A DNA stretch of 47,709 bases from G963674505 sp964575975 (GCA_964575975.1 CAZNTU010000016.1:1-47709); one strand, 5' to 3'; positions 16,601 to 26,270 are shown, numbered from the stretch's first letter. Numbers and translations: made by a program. Notes: a model not told the origin generated them from the sequence alone.

Positions 16601-19231
16601 TTACACCACGATCCGCTTCCGCCTTTCGATCCCGTAAATCGCCTTCAACAATTCGGCCGAGGAGGCCGTTTTTGTCACGAACCCTTCGGCACCCGCCTCT
16701 CGCATCGCGCGCGAGATCTGTTCGTCCTCGAACATGGACAATCCGATCACGCGGACGTCGGGCAGTTCGTCCTTTATGCGCCGGGTGGCCTCGATGCCAT
16801 CCATTTCGGGCATGGAAACGTCCATGAGAATCACGTCGGGATTGAGCCATAGGGCTTTCTCTATTGCTTCCCTGCCGTTGCGCGCTTCGCCCGCCGCCTC
16901 GATTTCCGGTTGCGAGGCGAGCAGCCGAATGAGTCCTTGGCGCATGACCTGATGGTCGTCCACGAACAGCACCCGGATGACCTCCGAATCCTCTTTGCCC
17001 GCCAGGCCGGGCGGCGCGGTTTCCTCCAGGTCGATGGCCGCGCCGGCGCTTCCGGCCCGCGCGGTCTTGCCCAAGTTTAGAGGGACCGTCAGGATGAATC
17101 GGCTGCCTTTTCCCGGATAGCTTTCGATTTTCAGACCCCCTCCCAGATAGTGCGCCCGTTCCCGCAAGCTCAGCAGGCCCAGTCCGCCCGACCCGTCCGA
17201 GGTATTCAGAAAGGTTGGGTCGAATCCTCTGCCATAGTCGCTGACGATGATGAAAAAGCCTCTTTCGGAGCCCGTAAACGTGACTCGCGCGGTTTTGATC
17301 CCCGCGTGCTTGACCACGTTGAACAAAAGTTCCTGCACGGCCCTGAACAGGAAGACCTTCAGCGATTTGTTCTCGCATCGCCCTACCATCCCCTGCCGTT
17401 CGGAGTCCGCGATCAGCTCGACGCAAAGGCCGAACTTAACCTCCATCTGGCGGGCCAGCCAAGCGAGAGCGTCTACGAGGTTGGAGTGGCGCAGTATGGG
17501 AGGGCTCAACTCGTGGGAGAGGCTGCGCGACTTGGCGATGGATTCCTCGAGCAGGCAAATCACGCTCTCCATGAGCGGTTTGGGGCTGTGGCTCGCATGG
17601 GCGGCCTGCAACTGGAACTTGGCCGACGCCATGATCTGCTGAAGATCGTCGTGGAGCAATTTCGCCACTCTGTGCCTCTCCCTTTCCTCGGCCTCGATCA
17701 GTTCCACGGCCAACGCCTGGAGCTGCCTTGTCCTTGCCTCGGCCAGTTCCGTGCGCTTGGCCACTTGCAGTTCCAGGTTTTCGGTCAATTTCCGCAGAGC
17801 CCCTTCGGCATTCGATCTTTCCACCGCCTCCCACGTTCGATGGGCGACTTCCTCGATTAGAGCGACCTCGTCGGCCCTCCAACGCCGCGGTTCGTTCTGG
17901 TGGGCGGCCAGCAGCGCCGCGAGACGGCCGTTCTTGATCAGAGGCACGCCCACATGGGCGCGGATTCCCAAGCTGGCGTAGGCTTCCCTTTCCTCTTCGG
18001 AAAGCCCGGTAATCTCGCCGCAATCATCGGACTGTAGAGTTTCGCCCGCCTTAAGCTTGCGAGCCACATGCTCTCCGAAATCGTCGAAACAGTACCGCCC
18101 GACTACCGGAGACGCACCGTCGTTGTAAAAATCCTTGTGGACCACGAAGGCGTTTCCGTCCTCGAGGACTTCGGCGTAGTTGACCCTGCTGGCCCCGAGA
18201 TGCTCGCCAAGTAGTCGGGCTGCCCTGGCCTGGATCTCGACGGGGTCGGTAAGCGGACGCAAGACGTCGCCCAACCGCAGCAGGAACGACTTTTGCTCCG
18301 CGTTCGCTCGCATCGCCTCATCGGCCGTTTTTTTCAAAAGAGTCTGCACGATCGCCGGCGCCAGTTTCTCCAACGCCTCCACGTCCGCGTCGGAGTAGCC
18401 TCCCGACCGGTTCGCCACGCCGAGCAATCCAACGGCTTTGCCGGCATGGACAAGCGGAACGGCCAGAAACGCCTCGATAGACGGATGTCCTTCGGGGATT
18501 CCGACGCTCTCGGGATGCGAAGGCGGGTGGTTCGTGTAGAAGCCTTCGCCGGACCGAAGAACCTTGGCGAAAAGGCCGTCGATGGGAAACCCGGTGGCCA
18601 GCGGACGGTGTCCTGTCGGTTTTTCCATGCGGCAGGCCGACCATCCGGGATCGTTGATCGCAAGTTCGTCCAACCGACCCTGGCAGTTCAGCTGCCCTAT
18701 CACGCCGAACCTGCTGGATGTCACTTCCTCCGCCACCTCGAGGCAAAGCTCGCCCAATTCCTCATCGGTTTCGCAGTCGAGCGCCTTTTGGAATATCCGG
18801 TTGATGCCCTCCAGTACCGCAGTTCGTCGGTGAAGGCTCTCCTCGGCCCTCTTGCGGTCCGTTATATCCAAAAAGGAGCCGATATAATGGGACACTGAGC
18901 CGCCCCGGTCCCGGGCGAACACGCTGTCGCGCGAAAGACACCAAATCCACCGGCCGTCCTTTGTCCTGAACCGGTATTCGATTTCCAGTTCGTCTCCCTC
19001 GCTGCCGACCACCCTGTCGAAGTGTTCGATCAACCGACCTCTGTCCTCCGGATGAAACAGTTCTAAAAACAGCTCCCCTCCCATACGCATAAGATCGTCG
19101 AAAGCATAGCCGGTTATTTTCGTGTACTGCCGGTTGATATAGGTTTGCTTCCTTTGCTTAATGTCGTAAATGTATACTCCGTTAAGCGAGGCGTCCAAAA
19201 TCTTGTGCGAAAAACTTTCGGCTTCTGTCAT
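16601..19231 (-). CDS. Hybrid sensor histidine kinase: PAS-GAF-GAF-HisKA_3-HATPase-receiver
   Basis: An 876-residue cytoplasmic signalling protein. A PAS domain (about 10-128, ending in LDITDRKRAEESL) is followed by two GAF domains (about 140-300 and 315-470) and a coiled coil. The NarX-type dimerisation domain carries His527 in KLLHDDLQQ, and the ATPase has Asn638 and DYGRG (665-669). A C-terminal receiver (752-870) has Asp804 in LMDVSMPEMDG. No LuxR helix-turn-helix follows the receiver, although NarL-type receivers usually have one. No membrane helix is present, so it senses internal signals, possibly redox or small ligands through the GAF domains. Start ATG 19231, with a GA-rich site upstream, is preferred over a frame 31 codons longer. 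Confidence 0.93.
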   Translation of the reverse strand: MTEAESFSHKILDASLNGVYIYDIKQRKQTYINRQYTKITGYAFDDLMRMGGELFLELFHPEDRGRLIEHFDRVVGSEGDELEIEYRFRTKDGRWIWCLSRDSVFARDRGGSVSHYIGSFLDITDRKRAEESLHRRTAVLEGINRIFQKALDCETDEELGELCLEVAEEVTSSRFGVIGQLNCQGRLDELAINDPGWSACRMEKPTGHRPLATGFPIDGLFAKVLRSGEGFYTNHPPSHPESVGIPEGHPSIEAFLAVPLVHAGKAVGLLGVANRSGGYSDADVEALEKLAPAIVQTLLKKTADEAMRANAEQKSFLLRLGDVLRPLTDPVEIQARAARLLGEHLGASRVNYAEVLEDGNAFVVHKDFYNDGASPVVGRYCFDDFGEHVARKLKAGETLQSDDCGEITGLSEEEREAYASLGIRAHVGVPLIKNGRLAALLAAHQNEPRRWRADEVALIEEVAHRTWEAVERSNAEGALRKLTENLELQVAKRTELAEARTRQLQALAVELIEAEERERHRVAKLLHDDLQQIMASAKFQLQAAHASHSPKPLMESVICLLEESIAKSRSLSHELSPPILRHSNLVDALAWLARQMEVKFGLCVELIADSERQGMVGRCENKSLKVFLFRAVQELLFNVVKHAGIKTARVTFTGSERGFFIIVSDYGRGFDPTFLNTSDGSGGLGLLSLRERAHYLGGGLKIESYPGKGSRFILTVPLNLGKTARAGSAGAAIDLEETAPPGLAGKEDSEVIRVLFVDDHQVMRQGLIRLLASQPEIEAAGEARNGREAIEKALWLNPDVILMDVSMPEMDGIEATRRIKDELPDVRVIGLSMFEDEQISRAMREAGAEGFVTKTASSAELLKAIYGIERRKRIVV

Positions 19232-19782
19232 ACCGTTCTCTCTCTCTTTGTTCCTCGTGCAATTGCGATCGCCCGGTTGCAGGGTGAACGGCAAAAAAAC
19301 GAATAACGGCGCGCCATTCGCCATGCCTTGGAAACTACGCGTTCATCGGCATGGAACGGAGGGCGCGGCGACACTGCTGTCGACAAGAAGACGTTTCGAT
19401 AGATGGGGATTGGCCGGTTGCCGGGAGAATGTTCGTGCGCTCCGGAACAGAGAGGGACGCGTTTTCTGCTGGTTTGCCCGAAGGATGCGTCCGTTTCAGA
19501 TCGGAAAAGTAGAGTGCGGTTCGGCTGCAATCGTATATTAGAAAACGATACGAAAATCGGGTATCGTTCGTACATGCGAATATATATAACCCCGCCTTCG
19601 AAAAATTACAAACCGAAAATTGCATGCGGCTAAATCGCCGAGTCGAAGCCCGGTGCAACGCCCCCGGGAACATCGAATAAAATTCATGTCGGACGAACGG
19701 ATGGCCTTCTGGAAGTTTGGCCATACACTGCTCCGGTTATGGTCCCAATTTCAGGCTCGGCCTGCAATAGAGCCATTTCCAA
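19232..19782. other. Intergenic region with a hairpin
   Basis: About 550 bases between the kinase start and the radical SAM stop. A perfect 8-bp stem (AACGATAC at 19544-19551, GTATCGTT at 19561-19568) with a nine-base loop is the only clear structure; no T run follows. AT-rich sequence near 19575-19620 could be promoter DNA. Short frames here have no ribosome site or recognisable product. Confidence 0.35.
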
Positions 19783-20817
19783 TCACGCCAATTTTTCTCC
19801 AACCCTGGATTGGCTAAAATCAGGTGGATGCGCTTCGTCGGAGAAGACGGTATCCCAGCCCCGGCAATCCTTTGTTTCCCGCCAGACCAGTCCCAGGCAG
19901 AATTCCGTTTCCGTCAGCCGCCGCAGTTCCGGATGCCGCGTTCCGATACGCCGGGCATCCAGGTTCTTTAGACGATATAAAAGGTGTTTCGGATCCAGTA
20001 TCTCGCGCAGCCGTGTTTCGATCAGATTTCCCAGTTGGAATTCCGGACGGCAAAGGACATGGCAGGGATAGACGGCGCCGTCCGGAAGGACGTTCAGATA
20101 CCGCCCGATGCCGCAACCGCGCTCTGTTTCCGCCGGCGGATCGGCCGAAGGAGCAATATTCCCGCTTCCCAGCCGCCGATGCACGCTGTCGAGCATATTC
20201 CGGAATTCGACCTTGTTTGGAACCAGATCCGGACGTTTTTCGGCTCGTCCTATCGGACGGACCAGACCTATGCGGATTTTCCTGCAGCCCAGATCCGAAA
20301 GGTACGCGGCGAATGCAGGCAAGTCCTTCAGATTCCATCTGGTGGCGGTGATACTCGCCTCCGGCTCGAAGCCGGCTTTCAAAAGAAATTCAAGGGCGGC
20401 GCGGGCGATCCGATAGCTGCCTTTTCCGCGCAGCCGGTCGTTGACGGCTTCGGGTCCGTCCAGACTGACGCGGACTCTGTCGGGAAGTCCGGCCAGGGCG
20501 ATAGCGGTCTGTTCGGTGATGTTCGCTCCGGCCGTGTTCAGGGACAGCGTAGTGGCATGGTCCGGATCGTTTTTCCTGAATCCCCGGAGCAGTCTCAATA
20601 TGTCGCTTCTTTCCATGGGTTCGCCGCCCGTGACGACCACCTTCCGAGGCTTTTGCTCTATGATTTCCCTGTGGATGGCCTGCCATGCGCCGACCGGCAG
20701 CTCTTCCCGATGCGGCGGGGAAGGGGTGCGCCCCGCCTCGAGATAGCAGTATACACAAGCGTTTTGGCACCTGGCGGTCACGTGGAGGTAGACGGTGTCC
20801 AAAAAGCGCTCAACCAT
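19783..20817 (-). CDS. Radical SAM protein with SPASM-like C-terminus
   Basis: A 344-residue iron-sulfur enzyme. The radical SAM cluster motif CQNACVYC gives Cys17, Cys21 and Cys24, followed by VVTGGEP, the SAM-contacting motif. A C-terminal segment with CGIGRYLNVLPDGAVYPCHVLC resembles the SPASM/twitch region that binds an auxiliary cluster, and FCLG near residue 315 may supply another ligand. SPASM enzymes usually modify peptides or proteins or mature other enzymes. The ATG at 20817 overlaps the stop of the upstream HEAT-repeat gene by eight bases, so the two are translationally coupled. An alternative TTG six codons upstream has a poorly spaced site. No short precursor peptide gene is evident nearby. 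The substrate could be the HEAT protein or its client. Confidence 0.88.
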   Translation of the reverse strand: MVERFLDTVYLHVTARCQNACVYCYLEAGRTPSPPHREELPVGAWQAIHREIIEQKPRKVVVTGGEPMERSDILRLLRGFRKNDPDHATTLSLNTAGANITEQTAIALAGLPDRVRVSLDGPEAVNDRLRGKGSYRIARAALEFLLKAGFEPEASITATRWNLKDLPAFAAYLSDLGCRKIRIGLVRPIGRAEKRPDLVPNKVEFRNMLDSVHRRLGSGNIAPSADPPAETERGCGIGRYLNVLPDGAVYPCHVLCRPEFQLGNLIETRLREILDPKHLLYRLKNLDARRIGTRHPELRRLTETEFCLGLVWRETKDCRGWDTVFSDEAHPPDFSQSRVGEKLA

Positions 20818-23149
20818 TGGCGTTTCTTCGCGCAAGTTCCTGCTTCGCCAGTTGGCGGAGCGATGTGCATTCCATCCGCCGGGTCTCGGTCGTGGTCCTT
20901 ACGAACACTTGGCAGGCCTCTACCGTCGTTGCCGTCACGACGGCCCGGGGGGCCAGGGAAGCCAGACGGGCCAGGTCCGTCCCAGAAACAGTGTCGGGGC
21001 GTTTCCGGAGAATTCTTTCCAGAAACTTGACCGCGCTCTCTGCCTGGAGGGCATTTCGGGTCTTGTCGACAATGAGCGCGATTTCTCCTCCCATGCCTTT
21101 GCCGATCACGGCATTCTCCACCGACGACAGGCGACGCGAACCGAAAACATGATCCACAAGGCCCTGGTTCGCTTGCGCATTGTTCAACCGGATCAATTCG
21201 TTCGCCGCATGGATGGCGAACATGTAGTTCTGGGTGTTCATTACGGCGATCAGAGCCGATATCGCTTCCGGGTTTTTGATTTTGGCCAGTTGCTTGCAGC
21301 AATCCAGCATTTCAAAATGAGAATCGGTGTTCAAGGCCTTTTGGCGCATCGCAGGGACGGCCTCGGGCAAACCGGCCTTGACCATGGCATCCATATCTCC
21401 GACAAGCAGCCAGAATTCCCTCGCCAGCTCCAGATTTTCCGGATGCCACTTCTGGTGCTTCAAGGCCAGCGCCGCTTTCTTTCGGATCTCCCCCCGGTCC
21501 TTCTCGTACAGAGCGACCAGAGAGTCCACCGCGTCCGAACAGGATGTCCGGGCGAAAAAATCAAGGAGACGAAATAGCGTATCCCCGGTGGCTTTGGGCA
21601 GAAAGGCGGCCAAGGCTTTTGCTCCCTGTATCTGCTTCGTTTCCATGCAAAGGCGAAATGTCTTTTCCCGCAAGGCGTTGTCGCTCGTTTCAAGAAGACG
21701 CGTCAACACGCCTGCGTCAAAGTATTCGTCTCGCCGGATCAATCCTTCGACGGCAATCCACCGGATTTCCTCGTCTTCGTGAGAAAGGGCCTTTTTCAGA
21801 ATGGACGGAATGCCCGCGTCCGCGATTCCGGACAGTACCATGGCCGCGCGCCGGGCAATGCCCGCGTCGTCGTGGCGAAGAGCGTCTTCCAGAGCGGACA
21901 GGCGGTTGGGGGCTCTGGTTTCGCCCAGCGCTCGCACTGCCCGTTCTCTTACGTCGGAATCCGAATCTTTCAGCATCTGGGCCAGAAGGAGGGACGTCTT
22001 GGGAGACCGGCAGGCTTCCAGGGCTTCCACCCCGTAAAGTCGGTATTCGGTATCTTCGTGACGGAGAAAGGGGATGATCAGGTCCAGCGCGGACGAGTCG
22101 TTTTCTTTGGCAAGGAGCAAAAGCGTTTCTTTCACTGCAAGGCCGGTCGCCAGATCCAGGCTGGCGGCGAGGGCGTCGAAAAACACGGGTTTCCCGTAAG
22201 GCTCCAGGGCCGCTCGGGCTTGGCTTCGGATCTCTTCGCCTTCGTCGGCCAAGGTTTCGGCGAGAAACCGTATGACTTTGGGACCGCCGGTTCTGCCGAG
22301 GGCCTTGATCAGGTATTTTCGGACGGCCGGCGACTTTGTCCGACGATACAGCCAGATGAGAATGCCGGCGCTTTCGGGCGCCCGGATGCCGGAAAGCGCG
22401 TCTATCGACTCTTTTCTGACACGGAGGTCTTTTGCTTTGACGGCGATGCGGCCGATGACAATGGCAGCCTGGCCGGTTTGCATGCGCGCCAGTACTTTGA
22501 CGGTTCGGGAAAGAACACGGTCGTCTTCGTCCCAGGAGGCTTGCTCCAGAACAGGGAGCGGAGGAGGTTTCATGCGTCCGGCGGCCACTACGGCTTCCAT
22601 CCGTATGTCCGGGTCCGCGTCTCCCAGCGCGCCGGCCAGGAGGTTAACCGCAAGGGAGCGATTCGTGTTTTCCGCCGCTTTCCGGATGAGTTCGGCCTTC
22701 CCCTTGCCGCGTTTCAAGATCGTTCTTCCGCGCCAGTATCGGAGGGCCGCTTCCCGGCATCGGGCATTCCAACCGTTTTCTTCGTCCGGAACGATAAAGG
22801 CGTCCTTACCGCATTCCGCCTCCTCTTCGGGTTCGCCCCGGCGGAGAAGTTCCTGCCGGGCCGCCTGCTTCAGTTCCGTGAGGTCGGCTTCCTCGTCGCT
22901 GGTGCGGGTGAACGTGGTTCCCGTCCAGCATCCGGCCCCGGCTTCATGGATTGTCACGTAATAACCAACGGAATCCGCAAATCGCAGAATCCGACGCAAC
23001 TCGGAGGGGGCAACCGTTCCGGCGCTCTCCCGAAGGATACGCGTGATCTTCTCGATGACCGGGAGAACATATCGATCTTCTTTTCGTCCCTTGACCGGCA
23101 ACTCGGCAAGAAGGTCTTCGATCGTCTGTTTTTCCGTATTTTGCGCCAT
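20810..23149 (-). CDS. Large HEAT-repeat protein
   Basis: A 779-residue protein made mostly of tandem helical HEAT repeats between about residues 155 and 650, with units such as DSDVRERAVRALGE, DPDIRMEAVVAAGRM and DEEIRWIAVEGLIR spaced by about 31 residues. The first 140 residues are not HEAT-like and hold an acidic stretch (EPEEEAECGKD). No signal peptide or membrane segment is seen, so it is probably cytoplasmic. HEAT arrays are protein-binding scaffolds, though some are PBS-lyase-type. I chose the ATG at 23149; the longer frame would enter unrelated sequence. Its stop overlaps the radical SAM start, the tightest link in this region. I do not recognise a named family. Confidence 0.85.
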   Translation of the reverse strand: MAQNTEKQTIEDLLAELPVKGRKEDRYVLPVIEKITRILRESAGTVAPSELRRILRFADSVGYYVTIHEAGAGCWTGTTFTRTSDEEADLTELKQAARQELLRRGEPEEEAECGKDAFIVPDEENGWNARCREAALRYWRGRTILKRGKGKAELIRKAAENTNRSLAVNLLAGALGDADPDIRMEAVVAAGRMKPPPLPVLEQASWDEDDRVLSRTVKVLARMQTGQAAIVIGRIAVKAKDLRVRKESIDALSGIRAPESAGILIWLYRRTKSPAVRKYLIKALGRTGGPKVIRFLAETLADEGEEIRSQARAALEPYGKPVFFDALAASLDLATGLAVKETLLLLAKENDSSALDLIIPFLRHEDTEYRLYGVEALEACRSPKTSLLLAQMLKDSDSDVRERAVRALGETRAPNRLSALEDALRHDDAGIARRAAMVLSGIADAGIPSILKKALSHEDEEIRWIAVEGLIRRDEYFDAGVLTRLLETSDNALREKTFRLCMETKQIQGAKALAAFLPKATGDTLFRLLDFFARTSCSDAVDSLVALYEKDRGEIRKKAALALKHQKWHPENLELAREFWLLVGDMDAMVKAGLPEAVPAMRQKALNTDSHFEMLDCCKQLAKIKNPEAISALIAVMNTQNYMFAIHAANELIRLNNAQANQGLVDHVFGSRRLSSVENAVIGKGMGGEIALIVDKTRNALQAESAVKFLERILRKRPDTVSGTDLARLASLAPRAVVTATTVEACQVFVRTTTETRRMECTSLRQLAKQELARRNANG

Positions 23150-23238
23150 TGGTTCCAACCAATTTCCCGAATTGTAAGGAGACCCTGCCGAAGCGGTCGT
23201 AAAATTAAGACAGGAATAAGATAGCAGCTCGCTTTTTG

Positions 23239-23376
23239 TCAACGAAAATACCAAAAACGGAGACAGGCAGTTCGCGGCAAAACCGTATTCGATAGCCCTT
23301 GTGGAAGGCCGGTATTTGTTTTCAGGCATTCGGCCAAGTCCTCGTCAATGCTGATATTTATTCGTGTTTTTGGCAT
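23239..23376 (-). pseudogene. Truncated ribbon-helix-helix (CopG/antitoxin-like) gene
   Basis: A 45-codon frame starting MPKTRINISIDEDLAECLK, which is the typical beta-strand and first helix of a ribbon-helix-helix DNA-binding protein. After about residue 20 the sequence (TNTGLPQGLSN...) no longer follows the family and the frame soon ends, so the second helix is missing. The ATG at 23376 has GGAGAG upstream. It lies 20 bases after the glnD stop on the same strand and before the HEAT gene. A remnant of an antitoxin-like gene is the best reading; a true 45-residue protein is possible. Confidence 0.5.
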
Positions 23377-23396
23377 GTTATTCTCTCCGTTTATGG

Positions 23397-26045
23397 CTAC
23401 GCGAAGCAAAGCCCTACCTCCTCGGGAGCCTCCAGCGCTTGCTCTATGGTTCGCTTGAAAAAGGCGATGCGGTCGTCGTCCCGGATCTTCTGGCCGAACA
23501 TGTCGCGCACGTAGAAGACGTCGATCACCCGGTCCGCGCGGGTGGCCACCTTGGCGATCCAGATGTCGAGTTCGAGCTTGCGGTAGAGGGCGTCGGTGAG
23601 CTTGAACAGGAGGCCGGGCTCGTCGCATGCGTAGACCTCTATTATGGTGAAGAAGCCGGAGCTTTCGTTGTCTACGGCCACTCTGGGGGGAGGGGCGGCG
23701 TCTTTCAAGGGCTTCGCGGAGCGCCTGGACGAGTTCGACCGGGCGCAAAGGGCCTCGCGGAGGTCCAGTTTTCCGGAGAGGGCCGACTTCAGGTCTCTTT
23801 CCGCGGCGGACCATTTTTCGTCCTCGAAAATTTTGTCGAGCGGGGGTCGGACCCTGAAGATGTCAAGGGCGGTGCCGTTTCTCCAGGTGTAGGCCTGGGC
23901 CTCCAGGATGTCGAGGTTGTGCAGGGCGAACACTCCCGCGATCCGGGAGAAAAGGCCCGGGGCGTCCTTGGCGCAGACGGTCACAGTGCGGGTGTCGGTG
24001 GACTGGTCCTTTTCGACTTGCCAGACGACCGGCTCGTCCTTCAGGTTCCGGTAGAGGGCGATGTGTCCGACGATGTCCCGCTCCGACGCATATAACAGGT
24101 AGCGGGGCGAGAGGATTTCGCAAACGGATTCGAGGGCCGCCCGCTCCTCGGCCGATCCGGCGGACCGGAGCACAGCCTCCTTTTTCCCCGCGACTTCCGC
24201 AGCCGCCTTTTCCGTGGCCAGCTCCCCCTTCTGCAGAATCCGGAGCACCTTCATGAAAAGCTCCCGGAGCAGGCCGAGGACCCAGTCGTTCCACGCGCTT
24301 TTCCCCGTGGCCATCAGGTCGCCCACCGTCAGGAGGTAGAGCATCTTGAGACACTCCTCGTCCCCGATCTCCCTTGCCAAGGCGATGGCGGTGCGTTCGT
24401 CCTCGATGTCTCTCCGGGTGGCGGTCTTGACCAGCAAAAGGTGTTCCCTCACCAGGAACGCCACGGTCTCGACTTCGTTTTCCGAATATCCCCTACTTCC
24501 GAGAATCCCGGCCGCCATTTCGGCGCCGACCAGGGAATGGTCCTTGCCCGGCTCGCACTTGCCGATGTCGTGCAGCAGCGCCGCCCAGAGCAGAATCCTC
24601 CTGTCGGAGATCTCCTCGTAGAGCTGCACGGACAGCTCGTCCTTCGAGCGGTCGGCACAGCGCGACAGCTCCTTTATCGTCCCGACCGTGATCAGCAAAT
24701 GCTTGTCGACCGGGTAGTGATGGTAGGCGTCGTATTCGATCCGGTTCAATACCCGCCCCAGTTCCGGTATGTAATCGACGAGGAATCCGGTGTGCAGCAT
24801 CTCGTCCAAGACGTCGAAATCGGTGGTGCGCAGGGCGAGAATGTTCTCGAAGGACCTCGCGGCGGATTCGGACTTCCGGAAATTCGCGTCCACAAGACGG
24901 CCGAAATCCCGGACGATCCGTTTCGCCTCGCCGCACAGGGGTATTCCGGCGCGGGCGCTCTCCTCGAAAATCCGGATCAGCAGCTCGGGGTCCTCCGGTA
25001 TTTTTTCGTGCGACGAAAATGTAAGCAGGCCGCGTTTCAGCTCGAAGCCGTTCCCGGGCGCGCCGGCGCCCGGCTTCGTCTTTTTGGGGGCGTAGGCGCT
25101 TTCCAGCTCGTAAACGTACATTTGGCACTGTTGCTTGATCGTTTCCATATGCCCCTGGAGCTTGCCTAAAAACAGCTCCACGCCTTTCTGCCCTCCCCGG
25201 TCCTCGAACCCCATGCTTTCCGCCATCTGGTGCTGGAACTCGAAATGGAGGCGGTCGCATTTTCTTTTGGTCGCCAGGTGAAGGCGGTTTCGTACGTTCC
25301 ATATGAACGACAGGGCTTCGTTCAGGCTGGAAAACTCGTCGTGGGAAAGGATTCCCTGGTACTCTAGATCTCTGGGGTTCTCGATTCCCGACTTGATCCG
25401 GGCCAGCCACAGCAAGCTGTGGTAGTCGCGAAGCCCCCCCTGCCCTTCCTTCAGGTCCGGCTCCAGAAGATAACTCGCGTCCCCGCACACGCGATGCCGA
25501 GCGCGCGAGGACTGGATCAAATCGGTCGCCATTTTTTTGGCGCCCCGGGACAAAATTTTCTTGCGTATTCGGTCTGACAACCGGGAGCACAAGGGGGACA
25601 TCCCGCAAATAAATCGGGCGTCCATGAGCGACGTGAGCACCTCCGGGTCCACGGCGGCGAGGCTTGCGCAATCCTTTATCGACCGCACGGCGTGCCCGAC
25701 GTCCAGGCCCAGGTCCCACAAGGGATAGAGAATCTCCCGGATCAGCTCCTCGGCCTGGGGCGGGACCCTCTTCTCGAACAGAAACAGGATATCGACGTCG
25801 GAAAAAACGCACTGCTCCTTTCGTCCGTATCCTCCGAGGGCTACGATGGCGTAAGGGTTCTTGTTGATCTTCAGGCGCGGCCCCACCATGCTCTTCTCGA
25901 AGCTTTCCAGGAAATATTCGTCGAAGGCCGCCGTGTGGAGAGGCATGAAACTTTCCACGTGTCCGTCCAAGAATTCGGAGATCAAAGCCTCTCGTTTGGT
26001 TCGAAGCTTTTTTGCCGTCGATTCGTATGTGTTGTGCATATCCAT
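23397..26045 (-). CDS. glnD: Bifunctional [protein-PII] uridylyltransferase/uridylyl-removing enzyme
   Basis: An 882-residue nitrogen sensor that uridylylates PII when glutamine is low and removes the UMP when it is high. Domains in order: nucleotidyltransferase (GGYGRKEQ, then FSDVDILF with Asp83 and Asp85), a PII-uridylyltransferase helical part (EPDLKEGQGGLRDYHSL), an HD hydrolase domain (LLHDIGK, His492-Asp493), and two C-terminal ACT domains (about 690-760 and 805-875) that bind glutamine. All catalytic motifs are intact. The ATG at 26045 has a weak site; an in-frame ATG lies two codons later. No glnB or glnA is adjacent. Repeat-rich DNA lies upstream. Confidence 0.96.
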   Translation of the reverse strand: MDMHNTYESTAKKLRTKREALISEFLDGHVESFMPLHTAAFDEYFLESFEKSMVGPRLKINKNPYAIVALGGYGRKEQCVFSDVDILFLFEKRVPPQAEELIREILYPLWDLGLDVGHAVRSIKDCASLAAVDPEVLTSLMDARFICGMSPLCSRLSDRIRKKILSRGAKKMATDLIQSSRARHRVCGDASYLLEPDLKEGQGGLRDYHSLLWLARIKSGIENPRDLEYQGILSHDEFSSLNEALSFIWNVRNRLHLATKRKCDRLHFEFQHQMAESMGFEDRGGQKGVELFLGKLQGHMETIKQQCQMYVYELESAYAPKKTKPGAGAPGNGFELKRGLLTFSSHEKIPEDPELLIRIFEESARAGIPLCGEAKRIVRDFGRLVDANFRKSESAARSFENILALRTTDFDVLDEMLHTGFLVDYIPELGRVLNRIEYDAYHHYPVDKHLLITVGTIKELSRCADRSKDELSVQLYEEISDRRILLWAALLHDIGKCEPGKDHSLVGAEMAAGILGSRGYSENEVETVAFLVREHLLLVKTATRRDIEDERTAIALAREIGDEECLKMLYLLTVGDLMATGKSAWNDWVLGLLRELFMKVLRILQKGELATEKAAAEVAGKKEAVLRSAGSAEERAALESVCEILSPRYLLYASERDIVGHIALYRNLKDEPVVWQVEKDQSTDTRTVTVCAKDAPGLFSRIAGVFALHNLDILEAQAYTWRNGTALDIFRVRPPLDKIFEDEKWSAAERDLKSALSGKLDLREALCARSNSSRRSAKPLKDAAPPPRVAVDNESSGFFTIIEVYACDEPGLLFKLTDALYRKLELDIWIAKVATRADRVIDVFYVRDMFGQKIRDDDRIAFFKRTIEQALEAPEEVGLCFA

Positions 26046-26143
26046 AAAACACCCAAATATTTTTCATTGTTGTTTTTTTACGGATTCAAGGTCGATATTT
26101 CGGGCTTGGTTTCCATGCCTTCCTCTTCGGGAACGGCCCTCTC

Positions 26144-26213
26144 CCCCCGTTTGCAGTCGCGGCTTTAGCCATCGGGGGCGCCGCACGGCTAAAGCCGCGA
26201 CTGCAAACGGGGG
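26144..26213. repeat. 27-bp perfect inverted repeat
   Basis: Arms at 26144-26170 and 26187-26213 are exact reverse complements (27 of 27) around a 16-base GC-rich spacer. The arms begin CCCCCGTTTGCAGTCGC. Such long perfect palindromes are typical of REP- or MITE-like mobile intergenic elements, less so of terminators; no T run follows. Confidence 0.9.
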
Positions 26214-26270
26214 CGATATCCACAACTACAAACGAGAGCGATATCTGCACCTACGAACGGGGGGCATTGT
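26196..26270. repeat. Three decaying 25-base tandem units
   Basis: Units at 26196-26220, 26221-26245 and 26246-26270 share a core ACxACAAACGnGnGCGATATC-like pattern. The first two agree at 20 of 25 positions; the third is further diverged. The first unit overlaps the right arm of the inverted repeat, so the array grew out of, or next to, that element. Confidence 0.65.

Noticed and set aside
19620..19680. GC-rich folded stretch considered as a tRNA
   Set aside because: No cloverleaf, no T-loop consensus and no CCA-adjacent acceptor stem could be drawn.
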